NCBI RefSeq assembly: GCF_000379065.1
Contig: NZ_KB900614.1
Span: forward strand, 607,724 to 671,723
Direction of reading: 5' to 3'
Length of the DNA stretch: 64,000 bases
Source of the DNA: Salinispora mooreana
GTDB taxonomy: Bacteria; Actinomycetota; Actinomycetes; Mycobacteriales; Micromonosporaceae
Part shown: positions 57,355-64,000 of the stretch, in pieces
Numbering within the stretch: the first letter of the stretch is position 1
How the letters are laid out: each line of letters starts with the position of its first letter
The notes under the pieces: generated by a model
What the model was told of the DNA's origin: nothing
Databases searched by the model: none
What the model saw: only the letters and a program-made list of their open reading frames with translations
Translations under genes and position numbers: made by a program

Positions 57355-57891
57355 CTACTCGCCCGGTGGCTCGACGAAGAGGGCGGCGAGTTTCGGGAGC
57401 CGGCGGCGCGCCTCATCCGCGTCGTCGAAATCCCAGAAGTCGTTCAGGTCCGGCACCGCAACCGGGTCCCGGTCCGCCGGCAGCTCGGTCGCGGTCGCCT
57501 TCCGGTACGCCTCCCACGGCACCGCCAGCATTCGGGCGCAGGCGAACTCCTCACCCGACAACGACGCGGTCCGTACCGGCGGCAGGTCGGCCAGCGAGTC
57601 CGGCTCGGCGACGGCACGCGCGAACACCTCGCGCCCCTGGGCCATCAGCCAGCCGCGGAAGTCGTGGAAGCCGTCGTCGGAGATACCACCGTTGATCAGG
57701 TACGCCGCACCCCAGAGGTCCACTCGGTGCGAGGCGGCCAGCACCCGGGCCTGATGGCGCGTGTATCCGAGGATCTCCTCCGGCTCCCGCGCCGCAAGCA
57801 GGTCCACAGCCCGAACGGCGACCGCGTCCGACGTTCCCCCGCCCCCTATCCGGGCCTCGTCGATCAGCTGCCAGAAGTCGTCGGTCCGCAT
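57355..57891 (-). CDS. DUF4240 domain protein
   Basis: The protein has 178 residues from ATG 57891, beginning [17 protein letters not shown]. The DUF4240 pattern shows [33 protein letters not shown] and [27 protein letters not shown] pieces. Such proteins occur in actinomycetes and are often linked with immunity to polymorphic toxins, but here no toxin is near. Function unknown. Confidence 0.8.
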   Translation of the reverse strand: MRTDDFWQLIDEARIGGGGTSDAVAVRAVDLLAAREPEEILGYTRHQARVLAASHRVDLWGAAYLINGGISDDGFHDFRGWLMAQGREVFARAVAEPDSLADLPPVRTASLSGEEFACARMLAVPWEAYRKATATELPADRDPVAVPDLNDFWDFDDADEARRRLPKLAALFVEPPGE

Positions 57892-58065
57892 GACCCGCCA
57901 GTCTTCCAGAACCACCGGTCGCGGGCGCCCAACCGCCTTCCCAAGCCCACCGGTCACGGCTCGCCGCAGACACCGGCCGTTCCCGCATCGACACACCGCC
58001 TCGTAACCGTCGACACATTGCCTGCTTTACCCGGTGGACTGGCAAATCCGTACGACACTGGAAAG

Positions 58066-59151
58066 ATGCCGAGTTCGCCCCCGCACCCCGTGACCACCCG
58101 CCGGCCCGGCTGGTCCGACCTGCCAGTGGGTATGCGGGCCGCCCTCGCCGACCGCCTCGGTGCTCCTGTGGTCGCCACCCGTACCGCGACCGCCGGCTTC
58201 ACCCGCGGCTTCGCCGGCGTGCTGTCCGCCGCCGACGGCGGCCGGGTCTTCGTCAAGGCCGCGCCCCGCGACTCCCACCTGGCCAACTGGTACTGGCGAG
58301 AGGCGACGGTCCTCGACCGGCTCCCACCCGGGCTGCCGGCGCCCCGAACCCGCTGGACCCTGGCGGAGTCCGGCTGGTTCGCCGTCGCCCTCGACGTGGT
58401 TGACGGCTATCCGCCCGAACACCCGTGGGAGCCGTCGGAGCTGACCACCATCCTGACCGCGTACGCAGAGGTCGCCGCCGCCCTGGACCCACCACCCAGC
58501 GACCTCGGCGCGCTCAACCCACCACACCTGGCCGACCTGGCCCAAGCCGACATCCTCCGCTGGGGTGACGTGACAGCGGGCCGAGAGCTCCCTCCGCCGC
58601 TACCGGCCGGGCTCGAACAGCGGCTGCCCGAACTGGTCGGGCTCGAGTCCCGACTCCCGGGCTACCTCGCCCCGGCGTCCGGGTTGATCCACGGCGACCT
58701 GCGGCCGGACAACGTGCTACTCACCGCACACGGGCAGGTGTGGTTCTGCGACTGGACCTGGCTCTGCCGCGGTCCGGCCTGGTTCGACCTGGTCACGCTT
58801 CTCCTCGGGGGGCAGGCCGTGGAGCAGCAGGAGGTCACCGTCGCAGCGCTGGCCGGGAGCGGCGGCGCAGGCTCCCCGACCGAGCCAGCGAGCTCCCCCT
58901 TCCCGGAGGCCGCCGTCGGACCGACGCCCGCCCTGACCACCGATTGGCTGGATGCCGCCTTCGCGGCCCACCCGGCTGCCGCCGACGCCCCGCCGGATGC
59001 CCTGGATGTCACGCTGGCGGCACTGGCCGGCTACTTCCTCACCACGGCGGCCACGGTTCCGGAGACCGCGACCGAGCAGCTCGCGGCCCACCAGCGCCGC
59101 AGCGGCGAGTACGCGCTCGACTGGCTCGCCCGCCGCCAGGGCTGGAACTGA
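58066..59151 (+). CDS. Phosphotransferase family protein (aminoglycoside/choline-kinase-like)
   Basis: The protein has 361 residues. The kinase fold shows GLIHGDLRPDNVLL (Brenner's motif) and the metal Asp in VWFCDWTW. The N-lobe has RVFVKAAPRDSHLANWYWREATVLDRLP. The insert around GSGGAGSPTEPASSPFPEA is low-complexity. Members phosphorylate aminoglycosides or small alcohols; the substrate is unknown. The ATG is directly after GGAAAG, so translation may be leaderless. Confidence 0.83.
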   Translation: MPSSPPHPVTTRRPGWSDLPVGMRAALADRLGAPVVATRTATAGFTRGFAGVLSAADGGRVFVKAAPRDSHLANWYWREATVLDRLPPGLPAPRTRWTLAESGWFAVALDVVDGYPPEHPWEPSELTTILTAYAEVAAALDPPPSDLGALNPPHLADLAQADILRWGDVTAGRELPPPLPAGLEQRLPELVGLESRLPGYLAPASGLIHGDLRPDNVLLTAHGQVWFCDWTWLCRGPAWFDLVTLLLGGQAVEQQEVTVAALAGSGGAGSPTEPASSPFPEAAVGPTPALTTDWLDAAFAAHPAAADAPPDALDVTLAALAGYFLTTAATVPETATEQLAAHQRRSGEYALDWLARRQGWN

Positions 59152-59211
59152 ACCCCGCCGGAGCTCCGCCACCACTCGCACCGCGCCCGTCGGGTGGCCC
59201 AGGAGGCAACT

Positions 59212-59240
59212 TTGGCGCTACCCGAGCGACCTGGTAGCCT
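59212..59240 (+). promoter_or_regulatory. Promoter of rpsT
   Basis: TTGGCG and TAGCCT separated by 17 bp, a good housekeeping promoter. It lies 76 bp before the rpsT start. Confidence 0.6.
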
Positions 59241-59315
59241 GGCACTTCGCGCGACGATGACGCATGCTCGCCGCGCGGATGCAGACCAACCCGAGCTATC
59301 AGACGAGGCTGTCGC

Positions 59316-59582
59316 GTGGCGAACATCAAGTCCCAGATCAAGCGCAACCGGCAGAACGAGAAGCGCCGGCTGCGGAACAAGTCGGTCAAGTCGTCGCTGA
59401 AGACCGCCATCCGCAAGTTCCACGAGGCCGCCGAGACCGGCGACATGGAGAAGGCGACGGTTCTCATGCGCGATGCCGCCCGCAAGCTGGACAAGGCCGC
59501 CAGCAAGGGCGTTATCCACGCCAACCAGGCTGCGAACCGCAAGTCGGCTATCGCCAAGCGCGTGGCGTCGTTCTCCGCCTGA
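59316..59582 (+). CDS. rpsT: 30S ribosomal protein S20
   Basis: The protein has 88 residues. GTG 59316 is the start. It is highly basic with the S20 layout ([47 protein letters not shown]). S20 binds the 16S rRNA 5' domain early in assembly. Confidence 0.98.
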   Translation: MANIKSQIKRNRQNEKRRLRNKSVKSSLKTAIRKFHEAAETGDMEKATVLMRDAARKLDKAASKGVIHANQAANRKSAIAKRVASFSA

Positions 59583-59605
59583 CCCAGCCATACCAGGTTG
59601 GGACG

Positions 59606-59635
59606 AAACCCCGGTCCGATCCGGTCCGGGGTTTT
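59606..59635 (+). terminator. Terminator after rpsT
   Basis: AAACCCCGG pairs with CCGGGGTTT, followed by T. A clean intrinsic terminator 24 bases after the rpsT stop. Confidence 0.9.
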
Positions 59636-59710
59636 GTGCTGCCCCGTCGCACGCCGCTGATGCCGACCGGGGCAGCGGTCGCGCTGCCGAAGTCAGCGCT
59701 CGGCCCGAAG

Positions 59711-60190
59711 TCAGCGCTCGGCCGGGGGCGCTCCGGTCGCGGGCAACTCCCGCGCTCTGGTCGGGGGCAACTCCCGCGCTGCGGCTGGAGCCAGCTCCCC
59801 GGGACGCTCCGGGGCGGACGAGACGGCGACGCCGGGAACGCTGTGCCAGATCCAGCCAACCCGCGCGGTGCCGACCACCGGCTCCATCTGGTGGCGGAAG
59901 CGGTCCCGCTCCTGGTCGGGCACGAGCGCCGCGGAACGGACGACCCGCGCCGCCACCACGTCGTTGATCTTCACCATCACCGCGACCATCGCCGGCAGCA
60001 CCAACACCGACCACCAGCTGACCAGTTCAGCGAGCGCCAGTAGCGCCGCCAGCGCGACAGCCCCCTCGAAAAAGACGAAGCAGAGCACTCCACCCGGGTT
60101 GACGAACCGCAGACCCAGAAGGCGCGCGTACAGCGGCCGGTAGCGCTCCTCCTCCGCCACCAGGGTGGCCCACGACCTCGGTCCGGTCAC
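59711..60190 (-). CDS. Conserved membrane protein after holA
   Basis: The protein has 159 residues from GTG 60190, which overlaps the holA stop (GTGA). It has two TM segments (GVLCFVFFEGAVALAALLALAELV; WWSVLVLPAMVAVMVKINDVV) and a cytoplasmic tail with Pro/Glu-rich repeats near the end (ELPPTRARELPATG). Function unknown. It is co-translated with holA. Confidence 0.75.
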   Translation of the reverse strand: MTGPRSWATLVAEEERYRPLYARLLGLRFVNPGGVLCFVFFEGAVALAALLALAELVSWWSVLVLPAMVAVMVKINDVVAARVVRSAALVPDQERDRFRHQMEPVVGTARVGWIWHSVPGVAVSSAPERPGELAPAAARELPPTRARELPATGAPPAER

Positions 60191-61167
60191 CGGGCGCCGC
60201 CCTGCCGCGCCGCTGCCACCGAGAAGACGGCCCGCTCCAGGGCGTACGCCCGGTCGTCCGAGCCCCCCTTCACGGCCGCGTTGCACTCGGCCGCGGCCCG
60301 CATGGCCTGCACCAGCCCCTCCGGCGTCCACCCGCGGCTCTGCCGCTGGGCCCGCTCGATCTTCCAGGCCGGCATACCGAGGGAGCTGGCCAGCTGGTAG
60401 GGGCTTCCCCGCCCGGCGGAGGCGACCCGGGCCACGGTACGCACGCCGTCGGCGAGCGCATCAGCAATCGGCACCGGGTCAACGCCGACGTGTAGCGCCC
60501 AACGCAGCGCCTCCAGCGCGGCCGGCACGTCGCCCACCATCGTCGCGTCGGCGACGGTGAAGCCGGACACCTCGACCCGCCCCCGGTAGTACCGGGCCAC
60601 CGTCTCCGGGCTGATCTTCCCGTCGGTGTCGGCCATCAACTGCGAGCAGGCGGCGGCGAGTTCGCGCAGGTCATTACCGACCGCCGCGATGAGCGCCTCG
60701 GCGGCGGAGTCGGTACACCGGCCACCCGCCCGCCGAAACTCGTCGCGGACGAACGCCGCCCGCTCCCGGTGCCCCTTCAGCCGAACAGCCGGCACCACGG
60801 TCGCGCCGGCCGCCTTCAGCCCGTCCGCGAACGCCTTGCCCTTGGCCGCACCGAGGTGAAGCACGACCAGCTGCACCTCGGGGTCGGGGTCCTTCGCATA
60901 TGCGAGGAGGGCCGCCGCCAGATCCTTACGCGCGTCCTGGCCGGACCGCAGGATCAGCAGCCGCCGTCCGCCGAAGAGCGACGGACTGAGCATCTCCGCG
61001 ATCTCACCGACGGTGAGGGAGCCGGCTTGATACTCGCGGACGTCCACCTCCGGATCCACACTCCGGCTCTGGGCGACCGCCTCGGTGACCGCGCGAGTAG
61101 CGAGAAGTTCCTCGTCACCGAGGACGAGCAGAATCGGAGCGAGGCTGGTGGCGGTCACGCCGCCCAT
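60187..61167 (-). CDS. holA: DNA polymerase III subunit delta
   Basis: The protein has 326 residues. The HolA fold begins PILLVLGDEELLATRAVTEAV and contains SPSLFGGRRLLILRSGQD, KISPETVARYYRGRVEVSGFTVADA and ASSLGMPAWKIERAQRQSRGWTPEGL. Delta opens the beta clamp in the clamp loader. It lies downstream of comEC. Confidence 0.96.
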   Translation of the reverse strand: MGGVTATSLAPILLVLGDEELLATRAVTEAVAQSRSVDPEVDVREYQAGSLTVGEIAEMLSPSLFGGRRLLILRSGQDARKDLAAALLAYAKDPDPEVQLVVLHLGAAKGKAFADGLKAAGATVVPAVRLKGHRERAAFVRDEFRRAGGRCTDSAAEALIAAVGNDLRELAAACSQLMADTDGKISPETVARYYRGRVEVSGFTVADATMVGDVPAALEALRWALHVGVDPVPIADALADGVRTVARVASAGRGSPYQLASSLGMPAWKIERAQRQSRGWTPEGLVQAMRAAAECNAAVKGGSDDRAYALERAVFSVAAARQGGAR

Positions 61168-61280
61168 ATTCGCATGGTCAGCCGAGCACGCCAGCCCGGT
61201 CGTCCGCCCTCCGATGTCAGAGCCCGCACTCAGCGCAAATCCCGACTTTTACGTCTGTTTCACCTTGAAAACTGACATAA

Positions 61281-63701
61281 CTAACGCCTGGTCGGGTCCT
61301 CGGCGCCGCGGGTGACGACGGCCAACCCGGACGGTCGGGTCACCACGGCAATGTCCCCATCAAGGTCGGTGCGGAGGATCCGGGCTCCGCCGCGGGCAAG
61401 ATGACCCAGCACCGACGCATCCGGATGCCCGTAGGTGTTCTCCTGGCCGACCGGGACCACCGCGACCAGCGGCCGGACCGCGTCGAGAAACGCCGGGTCC
61501 TGATACGCCGAACCGTGATGGGCGACCTTCAACACGTGCGCGCGGAGCCCACCCGCCGGCGCATGGTCGAGCAGGGCCTGCTGCTCCTCGATCTCGGCAT
61601 CTCCAGTCAACAGGATCCGCACCCCGTTGACGGTGGCCAGCAGGACAAGCGAGTTGTTGTTCGGATCGGAACGGGTGCCCCGCAGCGGAACCGGTGGACC
61701 GATCAGGGTCAACTCCACCGCACCGGCCCGGTAGCCCCAACCGGCCGGCGCGGAGAATATCTCGATGGGACCTGCCGCCGCCGCAACCTGGACCAGGTCC
61801 CGGCCGAACGCCGGCTCCGACCACGACGGAGCGAGCACAGCCGCGACCCGCCGCCCCCGGAGGACACCGGCCACCCCACCCACATGATCGTGATGGAAGT
61901 GGCTGATCACCAGCAGCGGTACCTCCCGGACACCGATCCGACGTAGGCAACGATCCACCACCCCCGGCTCCGCCCCGGCATCCACCACCACCCCCCGCCC
62001 CGGCCCAGCCGGCAGAACCAGCGCATCACCCTGACCGACCGCACACGCCACCACCACCCAACCCGCCGGCGGCCAACCAGCAGCCACCAGCCGCACCGGC
62101 AACGCACCGAGCACGGCCGCAACCGCGGTCACCGCCACCAGCCGGCGCACCACCCGGCGACGGACCGCCACCAGCAACGCCACAGTCAACCCCGCCAGCA
62201 GTAACGCACCCCCGACCCCCGCCGGCCAGGGCAACGCCCCGGCCGGCGCCCGCGCCCCGTAGTGCGCCACCGTGACCAGCCACCACGCCGGCCAACTGGC
62301 CAGCCAGGCCAGAAACTCCGCACCCGCCGACCAGAGCGGCGACAGCGCCGCCGCCACCACACCGAGCACCGTGGCCGGCGCGATAGCCGGTGCCACCAAC
62401 AGATTCGCCGGCACCGCGACCACACTGACCGTGCCCGAAATCCCGGCGACCACCGGCGCGCAGGCCACCTGCGCAGCGGCCGGCACCGCCAACGCCTCAG
62501 CAACCCCCGCCGGCACCCGACGACGGCGTAAGGCGTCCCGCCAACGCGGCGCCAACAACAGCAACCCACCGGTAGCGAGCACTGAGAGCGCGAAACCGAA
62601 ATCTCCCGCCAGCTCAGGATCGACAAGCACCAGCACCGTGACCGCCGCGGCCAGAGCCGGCAACGCCGCTCGCGGCCGACCAACGGCGAGCGCAGCCAGC
62701 CCGATCGCGCCCATCGCAGCCGCCCGCACCACACTCGGCGACGGACGAACCAAGATCACAAACCCCACCAACGCGACCACACAGAGCCCCGCGGCAAGCC
62801 AGGGACCCGCCCGCCCCCAACGAGCAAGCAGCAACACCGCACCAACGACGATCGCGACGTTGGATCCAGATACCGCTGTCAAGTGGGTCATTCCGGTGTC
62901 GAGAAAGTCCTCCCGCACCGAATCGGGCAGCCGACTCGTGTCGCCCACCACCAGGCCGGGCAGCAGGCCACCCCGCTCGTCCGGTAGCGGCTCGCAGGCT
63001 TCCTGGAGGCCGGTGCGGAGCGTGCCGGCGGCACGCTGCAAGCCCGGCGGCGACCCGTGTGGGACCGGAGCCCGGTTTGACGACAGGACCGCAGCGGTCA
63101 GATCGCCGCCCCGCGGAGCAGCGAGCCGACCTTCGGCGGTCAGCCGCTGCCCCGGCAGCAGTGCTCGCCAGGCCGGCTCGGTAGCGAGGACCAGCATCCG
63201 GACCCGCGCCTCGACCCGGTGCCCGTCAAGACCGGTGATGCGAGTCGACTCCGCTGCCACCAAGAACGTGGCGGGTCGCCCAGAACCAGACCGGACCAGC
63301 CGAGGATCATCCCGGACGACCAGGTCGACGGTTACGGTGGCCCGCTCCTCGACGAGGGCACGCACCGGGGTAGCGTCCCGTACGGCTACCCGGGCGGCGG
63401 TGACGCTCGCTCCGCACACCACGCCGAGCAGGACGGCGATGGCCGTCCAGCCATACCGGCGGACGGCTGCGGGCGGCCGGCCGAGAAGCCCAGACAGGTA
63501 GACCCCACCGGCGGCGGCCACCACAGCGGCGATCGCGGCGACGAGCAGCGACGCCCCGGCGTGCAGGTACAGGCCGGCCAGCGCGGCCAGCCACGCGGCG
63601 GTGGCCAGGCCAGCCAGCCGGAGGTCCGGCGGGTCGGATGCGTCTGGTGCAGTTGCCCGACGAGCAGGCCCAGGGCGCTGCCCGTCGCGGTGGCTTCTCA
63701 C
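61281..63701 (-). CDS. comEC: ComEC/Rec2-type DNA-uptake channel protein
   Basis: The protein has 806 residues. An N-terminal DUF4131 region and about ten TM helices form the Competence domain (LTAVSGSNVAIVVGAVLLL; RPSPSVVRAAAMGAIGLAALAVGRP). The C-terminal metallo-beta-lactamase-like domain has HFHHDHVGG and LLTGDAE. ComEC moves single-stranded DNA inward. Its start overlaps the comEA stop. Confidence 0.93.
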   Translation of the reverse strand: MRSHRDGQRPGPARRATAPDASDPPDLRLAGLATAAWLAALAGLYLHAGASLLVAAIAAVVAAAGGVYLSGLLGRPPAAVRRYGWTAIAVLLGVVCGASVTAARVAVRDATPVRALVEERATVTVDLVVRDDPRLVRSGSGRPATFLVAAESTRITGLDGHRVEARVRMLVLATEPAWRALLPGQRLTAEGRLAAPRGGDLTAAVLSSNRAPVPHGSPPGLQRAAGTLRTGLQEACEPLPDERGGLLPGLVVGDTSRLPDSVREDFLDTGMTHLTAVSGSNVAIVVGAVLLLARWGRAGPWLAAGLCVVALVGFVILVRPSPSVVRAAAMGAIGLAALAVGRPRAALPALAAAVTVLVLVDPELAGDFGFALSVLATGGLLLLAPRWRDALRRRRVPAGVAEALAVPAAAQVACAPVVAGISGTVSVVAVPANLLVAPAIAPATVLGVVAAALSPLWSAGAEFLAWLASWPAWWLVTVAHYGARAPAGALPWPAGVGGALLLAGLTVALLVAVRRRVVRRLVAVTAVAAVLGALPVRLVAAGWPPAGWVVVACAVGQGDALVLPAGPGRGVVVDAGAEPGVVDRCLRRIGVREVPLLVISHFHHDHVGGVAGVLRGRRVAAVLAPSWSEPAFGRDLVQVAAAAGPIEIFSAPAGWGYRAGAVELTLIGPPVPLRGTRSDPNNNSLVLLATVNGVRILLTGDAEIEEQQALLDHAPAGGLRAHVLKVAHHGSAYQDPAFLDAVRPLVAVVPVGQENTYGHPDASVLGHLARGGARILRTDLDGDIAVVTRPSGLAVVTRGAEDPTRR

Positions 63702-64000
63702 ACCGTCACCAGGTCCTTGAGCTGCTCGTACCGGGTGTCGCCGATGCCGCCAACCTGGCGCAGGTCGCTCACCGACCGGAAGCCGCCATGCTCTTCACGG
63801 TGGTCGAGGATGCGCTGCGCGAGCACCGGGCCGACTCCGGGCAGCGTGTCGAGCTGCGCCAGGGTGGCGGTGTTGAGGTTGATCTTGCCGCCGGGCACCG
63901 CTCCCGCCTCCCCACCAGCGGGAGCCATCCCCGGTGGCGCGGTGACACCGATCAGGATGAGTTCCCCATCGGCTACCTTCCGGGCCGGATTGAACAGCGC
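63698..64000 (-). CDS. comEA: ComEA-type DNA-binding protein (5' part outside window)
   Basis: The visible 100 residues begin within the SLBB domain (ALFNPARKVADGELILIG), then a linker, then a helix-hairpin-helix pair: INLNTATLAQLDTLPGVGPVLAQRILDHREEHGGFRSVSDLRQVGGIGDTRYEQLKDLV. ComEA binds DNA outside the membrane for ComEC. The N-terminus lies beyond the right edge. Confidence 0.95.
   Translation of the reverse strand, partial: ALFNPARKVADGELILIGVTAPPGMAPAGGEAGAVPGGKINLNTATLAQLDTLPGVGPVLAQRILDHREEHGGFRSVSDLRQVGGIGDTRYEQLKDLVTV

Overview
This is a high-G+C actinomycete chromosome segment, most likely from the Micromonosporaceae (Salinispora/Micromonospora-like). The evidence is the strong GC bias at third codon positions, frequent GTG starts, and the order dnaJ-rsmE-HIT-phoH-ybeY-corC-cdd-era-recO-uppS followed by hemW, lepA, rpsT, holA, comEC and comEA. 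The genus is inferred from gene content only; no database was consulted.

Region 1 (about 1-8250) looks like accessory DNA next to a CAT-anticodon tRNA gene. It holds a D-amino-acid-oxidase-like gene cut by the window edge, a 39-residue peptide gene, a PPC/DUF296 gene coupled to an XRE-type regulator, a small Cys-containing gene, a broken second XRE regulator, and a convergent pair of Mur-ligase paralogues (one MurC-like, one MurF-like) far from any dcw cluster. A fragment of an FtsK/SpoIIIE-type transfer ATPase lies beside the tRNA. Three TGGCA-N3-TGCCA palindromes and a 21-bp direct repeat (1745 and 8149) bracket or punctuate the region. I read it as the decayed remnant of an actinomycete integrative conjugative element that carries an uncharacterised Mur-ligase cargo.

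Region 2 (8.3-31.6 kb) is mostly ordinary chromosome, largely on the minus strand. It holds an FAD oxidoreductase and MMPL transporter pair, tRNA-Asn, an ABC-2 exporter with two permeases, dnaG, a BCCT osmolyte transporter, a siderophore-interacting protein with an IdeR-like box, dgt and ppdK. A GH20 hexosaminidase with a LacI-type operator, a secreted C39-like protease, dusB and glyS follow.

Region 3 (31.8-38.3 kb) is two uptake systems: znuACB behind a Zur-like box with a SmtB-type ArsR gene after it, and a TPP-riboswitch-controlled ykoE-ykoD-ykoC thiamine/precursor ECF transporter. A dead alpha/beta-hydrolase fragment lies between them.

Region 4 (38.4-64 kb) is core genes: gnd, uppS, recO, an inserted acyltransferase, era, the era-to-dnaJ block, hrcA with a CIRCE operator, hemW divergent from an enoyl-CoA hydratase, lepA, a phosphotransferase, rpsT with a clear promoter and terminator, holA, comEC and a truncated comEA. 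Several short tandem repeats mark gene junctions here.
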